In this document: in pieces, positions 11,106-23,105 of the stretch
How the letters are laid out: every line of letters starts with the position of its first letter
How positions within the stretch are numbered: the first letter of the stretch is position 1
Assembly (NCBI GenBank): GCA_958510825.1
Contig: OY294047.1
Span: 5,890,001-5,954,000, forward strand
Reading direction: 5' to 3'
Length of the DNA: 64,000 bases
DNA from: Brachypterus glaber
Taxonomy: Eukaryota; Arthropoda; Insecta; Coleoptera; Kateretidae
Program-made: the position numbers and the translations under genes
The notes under the pieces: model-generated
The model's database searches: none
What the model was told of the DNA's origin: nothing
What the model saw: only the letters and a program-made list of their open reading frames with translations

Positions 11106-11540
11106 GTAGAAATTCGTAAATAGTGTTAGGGACAACTTTGAAATTTGGCACATAATTTGGTATGTTTAAAGGGGGAAAAAATGATATTTTAATCCGTTTA
11201 AAATTTTCATGGTAATTTACTAATTTTAGGGGCGCAATTAAGACTCTTAAAGAAGTTTGATCACTCTTATATTTTCAGAATTTTCTAGTAACACCCAAAT
11301 AAAACATTTAAGATAATATAAGATCCACCCTATTGTAGTACTGCAAATTGTATGTTTTAGCGTTATTTTACATATACATACATGTAAAAGAATATTATAA
11401 ATTAAATAAAACTTAAAGATTATTATGTGCAATGCTGCCGTTTCAAGTTTCAAACACTTTTAAATAAATAATATTGGCTTCACTTATACTTAATTGGCGA
11501 TAGCTTAAATGTCATTTCCTTATTTACATAAGTGATAATT

Positions 11541-11693
11541 TAAGGCATATCCACAGCCTCGCATAGCACGCATAGTACATAAGAATGCGATACCGTGATT
11601 GGCTTACAAGATACATGACGGTACATCAAGCCAATCACGGCATCGTATTCTTATGTACTATGCGTGTTATGCTAGGCTGTGGATATGCCCTTA
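11541..11693. repeat. Long near-perfect hairpin (about 62-bp arms)
   Basis: GGCATATCCACAGCCTCGCA through CCGTGATTGGCTT pairs with AAGCCAATCACGGCATCGTA through GGCTGTGGATATGCC, leaving a loop of about 25 bases. No second copy exists in the window. It is either a solo MITE or a foldback RNA locus. Confidence 0.75.
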
Positions 11694-11892
11694 GTTTTTA
11701 TCTATATGTCAAATTACAGGTACTTAATCTAAAAATAGGATGCCGGCATGCGAGCAGACCGCATAATCTATCAAGTCCATTCAAAAATGGATACATTTAT
11801 ATCGACACTGTCTTTTTTAGGACATCGTAAGCGACATTAAAATTTGAATGAAAAAAACCATATAACTATTTTATTTTGTATTGCATCCCTGA

Positions 11893-11978
11893 CAACACAA
11901 ATGCTCTAAGAATATTCTTAGATATTTCTAAGAATATTCTTTCCTTCTTAGAATATTCTTAGAAGCAAAGTGTGCTGT
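11893..11978. repeat. AGAATATTCT hairpin element, copy 1
   Basis: Three AGAATATTCT palindromes flanked by CAACACAAATGC and GTGTGCTGTTG, an inverted pair. A related copy lies at 56747-56832 and a diverged one at 19780-19900. Confidence 0.6.
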
Positions 11979-12902
11979 TGGAGATCATAACTTAAACGCC
12001 GCTTACGATGTTCTGCAAAAACAAAATCATATCAAATGATTTATATACATTATTTATTTTCGCAAGTCAAGTAAAAAAAATCAATTCAAAACCGGGTGGA
12101 TTTTCTGTTTTTTGCCTAAAACTTTTTCCGGTGTACTTTTTTTTTAATTTTTCTTATTGGAATATACTTTTTTATGTAAAAATACACAAGTTTGTATGGC
12201 GTAACATAGCAGGATTAACCGTTTTGAAGATAAATGCATTTAAAAGTAAATTTTACGCACCAAGAATCAAAAATAAAAAAATTATAAAGCCAAAAACAAA
12301 GAGTTTGTATACTAATATATAAGTTTTCGGATTTTTTTTAAACTATTTTTTAAGCACTTTTTAATATTTGCAAAAATTTAATTTTCTTCAAATAATGGGC
12401 GATTTTTTTTATGTTCTAACTTAAGGCGAGGGGGATATATATATTTTTTAGTTTCTCCGAACTAGTATTGTTTCTAAATATTACTAAAGAAACCCTACAA
12501 AATTTCCTCAATTTTATACACAATCAGTTTTTATCCGAAAAACAGGCACCATTTTTTTCATTGTTTGAGCGCTTTGAGCTACCTCTAAACATTAATCGAT
12601 TTGGCTCATTTTGAGTGGCCACCGTTTTTACAGAGGAGCAACTTTTGAGCCAGAGAGTCTTTTCGATTTCGAAATTCGGGATTTTTTGACACACCCTATT
12701 ATAGAACCTTCGCAAAGGTTCTAAATTCGGCACAGGCTCCTAAGAAAAAAACAGGGCCAGGGCGAGAAGGCAAAATTACTCAACGACTAGACTGCAAAAC
12801 TTACTGACGTGATGAAAAAAGTGGAAGTGATAATAATCAGGGAAGCTTTTCACATAACATGTGATGTATTGTTATCACAATCACGACACCTGTTCGACAT
12901 AG

Positions 12903-13738
12903 TATAGTGCAAGAGTGGTCCATCTCACTTTATGGAAATATAGAGATAATGGCTATTTATAAATTTCTTCGATTTTTTAATCTTTGATCTAGGACGCATT
13001 ATTTTATTTAAATTTTTTCTGTTAGGGTTTTTAGACTCAACCAACATTAAGGTAATGTATTACAAACAAATTTATTTTAGTTTCTTTAATTTCTTAGAGA
13101 AAAAAATTGTTGGGTCACTAATGCACATTGTGTTCATTTTGGGCCGCTATTACCTTACGAACGAGATCTGACCTTCAATAACACGTTTTTTTTTGAGTAG
13201 ATCTAACCTCACATTTTACTAAATGGATTTTAGTTCCTATGATCTCAAAGTTTAAGGTAAGTTGTAATTATTTTTTATTAATAAAGCAAAATGTACAAAA
13301 TGGGTAACAACCCGCTCCTGCATTTGTGCAGAAAATGATTTGTTTTGGGACGAACAAATAACTTTCTCGATAAAATAAATTTTGGCTTTTTTAAGAATCT
13401 TTCTAAAAATATCTTTATAAATCCTTGGTAAAACTTGCCTTGTTAGCTTTTTTAATTATAAAATTCACATTTTTAATGATGCAGTTGGCTTTTTCATTTG
13501 GGGGCAAATGGTATGTAACATTAAAAAATTATATATAGCCTATAGCTGTGGGCCAGTCTTGCTCACTAATAAAAGTGATAATTTTAATAATGCAATAGTG
13601 CTAAAATGGTTGTATCGTGCCAAAAAGAAAATCCTCTGTTATGAGGGTGGTATGTAATGAAAGATATAGATGTCCTTATTACATTTATAAAAAAAACGCA
13701 AATCTCAAAAAACACATATGGGCCACTCTTGCACTATA
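12903..13738. mobile_element. TATAGTGCAAGAGTGG TIR element
   Basis: Ends TATAGTGCAAGAGTGGTCCAT and inverted TATAGTGCAAGAGTGGCCCAT, 836 bp apart. The interior repeats the theme TGGGCCACTCTTGCAC / TGGGCCAGTCTTGCTC (13549). No coding sequence was found. Confidence 0.65.
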
Positions 13739-14406
13739 CGCCTCAAGTTAAACTTCAGAACAGTTATTTTTGAAAGCCATCTCGTTTACCGGTAATGATA
13801 TCACATCAAATCCTCATGAGATGTGAACTGCTCCCCTAGTCTCAGTATACAAACAAGGACCTTCATTTTGCAGGATGTGTTAATGATAGATTGATTGGTA
13901 TTAGGTGTATCAGTCGGAATAATTATAGTAGGTTATTGTTTTTTAGCAATTGACCTTGGCTTTTAATAACGATTCTTTATATCTACATGCTTGACAAAAA
14001 ATAACCTTTAAAGCGATCAAAATGCTTTTTATCTATCCCTTAATTAGTCATGTTTTTGCTTATTTAAAAATATCCGGAGCTTTTTTTTTAATAACACAGA
14101 TCCACAAAATAACTGTGTTTTCTGATAAAATTTTTCAAAAACTATAACTGTTTATATCCATATATTTGGACCATGTATTGTAAACGGGGGTAAAGTAAAT
14201 CGTTCACAAAAATTTTCGTGCCCATTAGCTTCGAGATTCGATCTCAGTGACCCAAAATTAGTTAAAAAAACATATGACTCCAATCAGGGCAAGAAACCGT
14301 GTTGCCTAGTTTTATTAGTATGTTGTTGGTAGGTCCTTCTGCTAGGTCCTCTGGAAACCACAAAATTATAACGCGTCTTGAAAAGGAGACCCAAAACAAA
14401 ATACCT

Positions 14407-14937
14407 ACACTGATAGAACAATAGCGTAATTAATAACGTAATTAGGTTATAGTAAACAACAATAAATAGTTGTATATGCGCCAACCACTATATATTGCAT
14501 AGAATACAATAACAAACAAGTAAACGTGTTCAGTATTTATAAATGTGTGCAGTTACTTGATTTACAACTACGAACTGTTAAGCGATGAGGTTTTTCTTTA
14601 TCACGCAGAGAGCGAGCTGGGTGGGGCTTGCAAATCCGCAAGGTCGGATTGCCTCTCCTTACTACATCACGATCCTCGTTTCAAAATGCAGGCAATTTAG
14701 CTGACCTGTTCGTGTTTTGGTCAAACATTTATTAGAATCAGCTTATTGTCGCCAACTTTATTAATCAACCTTCCTCAAAAAACTACAACAACGTTGTTGT
14801 ATTATTAAATAATATGAATCTACAATTTTAATAGTGTATTTAATATAACGTTATAATGTTTTAGAATAATCGTAAAAATAGTATTATATACCTAACAAGG
14901 TTTGGTTATACTATTTTTAGATTTTTGTATCAGTGTA
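14407..14937 (+). mobile_element. ACACTGATA MITE, long copy
   Basis: The ends ACACTGATAGAACAATAGCG and ...TTTTTGTATCAGTGTA match a 300-bp copy at 26365-26664. The middle, about 14590-14815, holds roughly 230 bp that the short copy lacks. That segment is more GC-rich (GAGCGAGCTGGGTGGGGCTT), and is either a later insertion or the ancestral interior. Confidence 0.7.
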
Positions 14938-14999
14938 ATATTTTATTTTTAGTCACTTTTATACAGATAAAAAAGATAAAGAAGCACGGAATGAAAAGG

Positions 15000-16140
15000 G
15001 TAGAAAATCATGTTAAAAACGTGCGTAAGATAGTAATACATACATAAAACTTACTAAGATTTCAATCAAGAAATAGAGTCATTTCTGACAAATCATCCAC
15101 GAAACAATTGGAGATCGAAACGGTACAACAAGCGAGAAACTTTATAACCCTTTTACCGCATTGGTAAAAATTTAAAGAGTAAAATTACACAGCCCTGCAA
15201 ATGTATCTCTTTTTCTGCTTCATAGATGAGAATACATAATTTTGCATAATATGAGCATGCTGATTTCGAATCTGACTTTAGTTTTTTCCATCATGTCAGA
15301 ATTTTGCGCAAATGAAAAAATTGTAAAAGAAAAATATATAAATATTTTTGGTAGGAAAGAAAAGTTTAAGCTTTTAAAATGGTTTATTACATAAGCTTTA
15401 TTATAATTTATCAACAGGTATACTTTTTCTAACACCGCGCCATCTATTTTTTTTAAACTTACCAAAAAAAAAATCCTATTTCAAAAGTTAGACAAACAAA
15501 CATTCTATATTAGATACCTAATTATACATTAGATAAGAATTTGTTTTTTTTTAAATACATATTTATAGATGGTCCTTTGACAGAAAGGGATATTTATATA
15601 TACAGGGTGTTCCATAATGACTTGCTAATATATAATTAATTACAATGGGTTATGTAATAAATCATTATAGAGGGATAAATACTCTTTTCAACCTTGCAAT
15701 TGATTGATACTAATCAACAATTCATTAATTAATAAAATTAATGACTGATTATTGTATTCCCATCGAGAAAGCTTTGTTCTGCCAAATTTCAAGTTTCTAG
15801 ACTCAGATCTGCAAATATATCGTACCTTTTTAAAAATGTTCCAAGATTACGGCCTCATAAAATACCTTAGATACCTTAAATACTTTATTTTAAAATGTAA
15901 AAATTTAATCCATAAAAAAATACGTTAATAGCCGTTTAGAAAGTATGTAGGTAAATGAACTACATAAAGTACAATCAGAATATATTCTGATTGTTTAATT
16001 TTTTTGAATGTCTTATGCTAATGTGTAGGAGTAATATTATTATATAACAAGTCGAGAAGATATGTAATGCTTCGCATTCCATAGTATACTCTTCACTGTA
16101 GATGGCGTATTGCGTTTTCACTCGATAGACTCTAAAATAG
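15000..16140. other. Non-coding, unassigned
   Basis: Only short frames. TACAGGGTGTTCCATAATGA at 15601 resembles the end of a Tc1-like element, but no partner end was found. Confidence 0.5.
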
Positions 16141-16457
16141 TATTTTATCCAATACATACAGAAAATAAGACAATTACGAGCTTTATTTTAAATAGATAAA
16201 GTCAATAATAACCCCCGCGTGGCTTTTACTTTATTGAGTGGATAATTATTTATTTTACGCACTCAACTGTCACTTGTCAAATTATTTTCTCGTAAATGTC
16301 ATTAAAATTTTTAAGAAAAATATGAATTCCTAAGCAATTTATTGGATAAAACCTTGTATGGGTAAAACGATATTGCCCTCTCGAAAATTAACCTGCTTGG
16401 CTGACGCCTCGCAGGTTAATTTTCTCATGGGCAATATCTTACTTTACCCGCTAGTAC
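16141..16457 (-). mobile_element. TATTGGATAAAA repeat, copy 2
   Basis: Reverse copy of 6400-6698. It has about 26 extra bases at the hairpin tip (CTGCTTGGCTGACGCCTCGC), forming an AACCTGC...GCAGGTT stem. This tip is missing from the other copy. Confidence 0.7.
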
Positions 16458-18267
16458 CATAAGTAACTAATACCGTACCTCCGACAAAAAAAGCTAAACT
16501 ATTTCGACAAACGCTATGCACGCACATGTAGCAATAACCAATAACTATCACACAATTACGTGGCTACGTAGTAACTGTTTTGTAACGAGATTGTTCTGAA
16601 CTAAGTTACAAACACGTATCAAGACCGTAATTGTTACCTTTATATTTTTCCTATTTTGGTAGTATCTACGTAATTACTTCGTAACTATAGCGTTCCTGTA
16701 GCTAGCTAGCTAGCTAGCTTAATTTGTTTCAATTGAGGTAATAATCACGTAGCGGCGACCAAAAATGCTAGTTGATCTAAATTTTTTTTTTTCGTGCTCT
16801 TCTAGTATTTAGTGCTTTGTAGAGTATAACCAGATTGTATTGTTTCATATTTTTGACATTGGAAAAAATGTATTGAGGTCAACATCTTTAGTTAAAATGG
16901 ATTAACACGTTTATATTACTTTAACTGCACTCGAAGTAAACGCTAATTTATGTACACTGTAAAAAAATATTTGAAATTTGGTAAATCTAATTTGCATTAC
17001 ATTACATATGTTGTATTTTTTTAATATTACATGTAAAATTGTTATTTACATGTAAAATCATTATTTTACATGTAAGTTAATGAAAACAGTCTACACCGAA
17101 AGAAAAGATTCCTATATGAATTAATGGTTATTTTATTAATAATTAGTATCGATAAAATTCCAAAATGCCTAATGTTATTATTTGGGTAAACAAACATTTA
17201 GATAAAAGATTTTTTGCGCTTTTTAAGTTTGAAATTCCCATGAACTTTTACCTCAAGAAGTAATTTCAGACCAATGTTTATGAAGGTGTCGTCTTTTTGT
17301 TTGTTTATTTACTAACAGAAATGCGATACAGCTTTGTGGTGTAAAATGTAGATGTCGCTAGTCGACTTTCAGGCTACCTAGTAGCGATGTTGCGTAGTTT
17401 CCACCTTATCATGAATTCATATCATTATACTTAAATTAAAAATGTAAAAAACTTTATTGTGTATACTATAATTATGTTTAATAATATAGTATATTTAAAT
17501 CTATTAAAATTAAACTACTAGTTCATATAAAACTCATGCAGAACTAATGTTTCTTAAAATTTACAATAAAATATCCAAAGNNNNNNNNNNNNNNNNNNNN
17601 NNNNNNNNNNNNNNNNNNNNNNNNNNNNNNNNNNNNNNNNNNNNNNNNNNNNNNNNNNNNNNNNNNNNNNNNNNNNNNNNNNNNNNNNNNNNNNNNNNNN
17701 NNNNNNNNNNNNNNNNNNNNNNNNNNNNNNNNNNNNNNNNNNNNNNNNNNNNNNNNNNNNNNNNNNNNNNNNNNNNNNNNATATAGTTTTATTACACAAA
17801 AAAATAAATGTCTGCCCAAGTTTCTACCATAAATTACGCAAAATTTGGCCAGAGGTAACCTCTTCCTACCTCGTAACGCAGTTTCTTATAATTTCTCCTA
17901 TAAACCTAAATAAACCGATTGTTTCATGTTTTTACTTAGTGACAGAATGATCATCATACCTCGGGCAAAAGCGGGCATAAATTCAGCACTGCAGTGCATT
18001 GATAAGAAGCAGCTGCAAGATGGCTGACCCCAATCCACAAGAACGCAACGCTAATAAATCTATGATAAAAGTTAAAAAAGATGACAAAAGATGAATAATA
18101 ATAGCTCGCAATTGCCCGGGCACTGTAAATCATTATCCGTGATAATAATTATGATAATTATAATTATTATTATTAAATTAGGTCCGAAAACTAACTTTAA
18201 CAATAAATCCCTGAATAAAAAATTCGCGGGCTAAATTTAAAAATCACGCATTCGTAGAATTGCAAAA
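16458..18267. other. Non-coding, unassigned, with gap
   Basis: Holds an (AGCT)5 run at 16699-16718, ACATGTAAAAT repeats near 17030-17070, and the N gap. No gene seen. Confidence 0.5.
17581..17780. other. Assembly gap, 200 N
   Basis: A run of 200 N, probably a scaffolding placeholder. The true length is unknown. The flanks are AT-rich and not recognisably repetitive. Confidence 1.
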
Positions 18268-18475
18268 AGTTGTTAGAAGTCTTTAGGAAGTCACTATAAA
18301 TCTTTGGGAAGTCGGAGGAAGTCTCAGGATGTCTCAGGAAATCTCAGAAAGTCGTAAGAAGTCTTAGGAAATCTCAGGAAGTCGTAAGAAGTCTTAGGAA
18401 ACCTTTGAGAAGTCCGGGAAGTTTTGAAAATTATAGGAAGTCTTAGGAAATCTTTCGAAATATTGCAAAAGACTT
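18268..18475 (+). repeat. Degenerate minisatellite AGGAAGTCTT
   Basis: A run of roughly 20 units of (A/T)GGAAGTCT(T/C) or AGAAGTC, period about 10-11. Higher-order doublets such as GTCGTAAGAAGTCTTAGGAA occur twice (about 18352 and 18382). Confidence 0.8.
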
Positions 18476-18970
18476 CCGATTTTGAAGGAGACGACGCACC
18501 CAAAACCTATTGCGGGACCCCTCGGATAATAAGCTTTAATAATTTAAGAACATGTGCAAAAAATTATTACTGTAGTTCATAGGGCTTACGATATATTAAA
18601 TAAATACGGTTTTTTAGTTTACCTTCCAAAATTAATGATCGAATACCTGGCACCCTGTATAGGCTTGTCATGATAAATATAACACCCTGTCTTTAACTGC
18701 AAATATTACGCCAATGGATATACCAAATCTAGTTTATAAGTTATAAAGTAGGTTAAGATCTAAGATCACACTGTAGTGCGTCAAAACACCATTCAAAAAT
18801 TACGCAATTTTGCAATAAGATTTAACAACAAAATCTAATGCAAAAAACTTTTATTTAATATACCATTATAGGTCATCTACATAAATATTCTAAATAAATT
18901 AAAATTTTATAATTTATGTATTTTTTTTAATTACTTAAGAGGTAGAAGAGTACTTAAAGAATATTAATAT

Positions 18971-19223
18971 CAACGAATTAATAACTCTTCTCTCTAGAAT
19001 AGGCATTTCATTTGTAAAAACTGACAAAAACGTAGCCAACATATACATTTGTCTGTCTTACTCGCACAGCTTTGTTCTAACAGAGACAACAATAACAGTT
19101 ACTGGTAATTGTTATTGTTCAGGCCTGAATATACCTACTATTTGTTTACAAACAAACCGAGATGTTGGCGATACTTTATATTAACGGTATGCGTATTCTA
19201 GAGAGAAGAGTTGTTAGTCGTTG
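18971..19223. mobile_element. hAT-type MITE, copy 2
   Basis: Same family as 10852-11105, with the same internal CTATTTGTTTACAAACAAAC core. A perfect 8-bp duplication ATTAATAT lies on both sides (18963-18970 and 19224-19231). Confidence 0.88.
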
Positions 19224-20345
19224 ATTAATATATAAATCCTTCATAAGAAAATGTCAAAAAACTGGCGCTTAAAGTCATTTCATGTTTATGCTCTCTATGC
19301 AACAGTACAAAAATAATTAATTTTTAGGTATGAAACAAATAAAGCAAAATAAAACTTGATTATATTTATAATGTATGTATAGATACATACAATGTATATT
19401 AATATATTACAAATCAATTTGATACAATAAGAATATCACAAAATAATTTGTTAACACAGGATAAAGGATATTTCCATTGTTACGGGGACGCTTTTACTTC
19501 GTTTTACTAACGCAAAAGTATCCCAAAATTATGTGACGCAAAAGTGTCCTATAATTATGTGATGATCCCGGCCGAGAAATTTAAATTTTTTCGATTAATT
19601 TTTGTGTTGGTACAATATTTATGCTTTTTAAACATGTTAATTTAAATTATGATTACATGGGACTTGGTAGTATACTGCCAGTATAACTCCACAATAATAT
19701 GGTAAAGGAGCGATTACTAATAAACAATATACTATACAGTAATACTGTATTCTGTAGTCGTATTCCCAAATAGCACCGATGATCTAAGAATACTCTCTAA
19801 TTATTCTATTGTGAATATTCTTAGAATAAACTTTTAGATATGCTATGATTATGCTTAAAACTTTCCTAATATTTATTTTAAGAATATTCTTAGAACTGTT
19901 TTGTGGGTTAATGGTGGAGGTCGCTTTACACTATGATACTTCCAGAACGCTTTGACATAAAAAATATTGAACATTATTTTTCTACTACTTTGTTCTTTGT
20001 TGCAAATTTTAAGTCTATGTCAAAGCCTTCTTGAAATATCGTAGTGTAAAGTTGTTTTGCAAGCACCCTGCACCATTGATAGACTATATTAACGTATATA
20101 TAATGAAAATCCTGGACAGGCCTGATAATACAAACTTTTAGGGACATTTATAAGGGAAACCTTTCTAGAAAAACGATGTTTTCGCTTGCGTTCGATTATC
20201 ACCAGTAAAATACTGACGTGACGTCAGGCGTACGTGCGCGTTCTCTTTATTACACTGGTGGTAATGGCGCGCATGCGAAAACAAGGTTCTTTCCGAGTGG
20301 CTTACCTGTATAAACTTTTTTACTCATAACAAACCATTTTATATA

Positions 20346-21013
20346 CACGGTGTATTTGAAATAGGGTCCGATTTTTAAGGGTGATTTTATATCAGAAAAT
20401 ATGACATAAAGTTCATATAAACTTATGTCTAAAAATGCGTCGTAAGGGAGCTACGCCCCTTTGAAAGTGACCAAAAAATTCGGTTTTTATTTAATAACTC
20501 AGGAACCCTTTAAGATATACCAAAGATGTTTTGCGCGTGAAGTAATCCAAATAAGGCGCATCTTCGTATGTTATTTTTATGTACTAATTTTAACCAGGGG
20601 CGTGCGAAACGGGGAGGCCTTATCAGTTTTTTGTCCCAAACTTTTTTCTGTATAACTTTTTTGTAATTTTATTTATGGTATATGATGAAAACGGTTAGTC
20701 CTACAGTATTACAACAATAGTACCTTTTTTATGTATTTTGACCTGAGGAATATAATACCAAAAATCAAATTACAAAAAAGTTACACAGAAAAAAGAATGT
20801 GACAAAAAACATAAGGCCCCCCCGTGAAAAACCTCGTTGCTATATCTCAAAAGGTTCCTGAGTTATTAAATAAAAACCGATTTTTTTAGCCACTTTCAAA
20901 GGGGCGTAGCTCCCGTACGACGCATTTTGGACATGTTTATAGGAACTTTTTGTCATATTTTCGCATATAGAATCACCCTTAAAAATTTCGGATCCTATTT
21001 CAAATACACCGTG
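20346..21013. mobile_element. TA-flanked foldback MITE, CACGGTGTATTTG ends
   Basis: A 668-bp palindrome with ends CACGGTGTATTTGAAATAGG flanked by TA. The arms are about 300 bp, for example GGGAGCTACGCCCCTTTGAAA against TTTCAAAGGGGCGTAGCTCCC. It is non-coding; the 64-codon frame at 20461 is part of the arm. Confidence 0.8.
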
Positions 21014-21415
21014 TATTTAAATAGTATTAAAAAAAATAAACAGTGAAAGTAAGGGATGAATTAAATTTATTTTAACTTTGGTGATTTTTACTTTAATTTT
21101 TAAACAAAATATATTTATCTTGGAAACTCAACATTTTTAGACACATTTTTATATAAACTGTTTTAACAGGAATGATTCATTATACATATTTCTTGTTTAA
21201 TTTATTTATATTTTCACAAAAAGGTTGTTCAAATTTTTGAAAAAATAAAAATATCATCAGCAACATATAAATTTACATATTAGTGATTTTTTTAATACTG
21301 GGTTATAGAATAACACAAGAAATAATCTGTTTTAGGAAATAAAGTTTATACAAACATATGAACATGCTTAATTTCGGAGATATGGGCATTTGCCCGGTAA
21401 AATTCATAGTCCGCC

Positions 21416-21669
21416 CAACGAACTAATAACTCTTCTTTCTAGAATACGCATACCGTTAAAATAAAGTATCGCCAACATCTCGGTTTGTTTGTAAACAAAT
21501 AGTAGGTATATTCAGGCCTGAACAATAACAATTACCAGTAACTGGTCTTGTTGTCTCTGTTGGAACAAAGATGTGCGTGTAAGACAGACGAATGTTTATG
21601 TTGCCGACGTTTTTGTCAGTTTTAACGAATGAAATACCTATTCTAGAGAGAAGAGTTATTAGTTCGTTG
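21416..21669. mobile_element. hAT-type MITE, copy 3 (inverted)
   Basis: Reverse orientation copy of the same family. The flanks AGTCCGCC and AGCCAGCC match at 6 of 8 positions, so the duplication has decayed and this is probably the oldest of the three copies. Confidence 0.85.
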
Positions 21670-22150
21670 AGCCAGCCTGAAGCTGAATATATCTGTTTTA
21701 AAGCATATGCTCTAAAAAACTCAATATATTGAACGGAATTTTTCAGATTTTTTAAATTTTTAAATACTGTAGATTATTCCTATGTGACTATATTCAGAAA
21801 TTAAAAACAAATATTTTTTTGCGTTACAAAGCAGTATGTAATTTTAAACCAAAAGATTAAAATTTTAATAAAGATAATATTATAATTTCTAACTTAAAAT
21901 GAATTAGGGCTAGTTTTTACCTCCAAATAGTTATTGATATACCATCTATTAGATTAGAAGGCGCTGTAAATTAATTTAAAATTACACAAAATAACAACAA
22001 TAATTTAAAATTACTTAGATTTACATTGATATACACCTATTATTAATTTCTATGTAATTTTACAGAAAATTACATTGTGTATGACAAGTAATGTTACTTT
22101 TTCACAGTATTGCGAGGATAAAAGACTAACCCTTATCAGAAAATTAAATA

Positions 22151-22870
22151 CAGTCCGGTCCAAAAGTCACCCCTCCCTTCATAACTTTTGAACGAGTTGA
22201 GATATCGACTTAAAATTTAGAAATCTTAAATAAGACAACTTAAACTATCTTTTAGCATATATTTGATATTTTCAGCTCTTAAAATGTGGGCAGGGGGGCA
22301 TGGGGGGACATTTTTTTTAATGGAAAGGGGGGTCGTGTGATACATCATTTTAAAGCTTATAAAATTTTCTATTTAAACTAACATTTTTAATTATTTTAAA
22401 AATGTTTTTTAAGGTTTTGATTTTTCAATATTTTGTGCTAAAACATTCGATTTTTTAAGTTTTTTTATAATTATTTATTTATGTCAACTAAAATTAGTTT
22501 AAGAGTATAATTAACATTTTTTATGATAAAATTAGGCATTTTTTAAAAATTATTTTTTTTTTTTTAGAGGAATTTTGACATTAATACACATTTTCAACCC
22601 CATTTTAAACCCAATTATTTTTTTTTTAATTTAAAAATATGGAGTTAAATGGAGAATTTTATAAGCTTTAAAATGATGTATTACACGACCCCCCTTTCTA
22701 TTTAAAAAAATGTGACCCCATGCCCCCCTGCCCACATTTTAAGAGCTGAAAGTATTAAATATATGCCAAAAGATAGTTTAAGTTGTCTTATTTAAAAGTT
22801 CCAAATTTGAAGTCGATATCTCAACTGGTTCAAAAGTTAAGAGGGGGGGTGTGACTTTTGGACCGCTCTG
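22151..22870. mobile_element. TA-flanked foldback MITE, GGTCCAAAAGTCAC family, copy 1
   Basis: A 720-bp palindrome. Both ends read CAG(T/A)(C/G)CGGTCCAAAAGTCAC, with a run of G/C and then GATATCGACTT. Flanked by TA. The arms are about 330 bp and the loop is AT-rich. Full copy at 49515-50235, partial copies at 56237-56706 and 61421-61760. Confidence 0.82.
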
Positions 22871-23105
22871 TATAAAACAGCTAACAATATGAGGAAATAT
22901 ACATATAAAACTTAAAATTGTATCTATAACTATTAACTTAATATCTATAATAATAATAATTTTTAATATAATACAGTTTTTTTTTAAATAAAATATTTTA
23001 TTTATTAAAAAAACTATAAAACTAGTTTTTTTTCTACATTGTTAATACTTGTGGTGGTAGCAGTAGTATTTTATTCTACAAAATAAATAATATTAATTAA
23101 TTAAT

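Larger units (their letters stand above)
8957..11345. mobile_element. Outer palindromic element hosting nested insertions
   Basis: 8957-9240 matches the reverse complement of segments in 10570-10640 and 11230-11345. Examples are AACTAGAAAATTCTCAAAAT at 9021 against its complement near 11275, and CGTAGAATGAAAAGCTCG at 9169 against 10618-10636. The left arm is continuous; the right arm is split by other sequence. Inside sit the TAGGGG element and a hAT-type MITE (10852-11105). The outer ends (GTGGGTGGACCTTATA / ATAGGGTGGATCTTATA) are degenerate, so the boundaries are approximate. Confidence 0.5.

Noticed and set aside
15601..15660. End of a Tc1-like element (TACAGGGTGTTCCATAATGA)
   Set aside because: No matching inverted end was found within several kilobases, so no element can be delimited.
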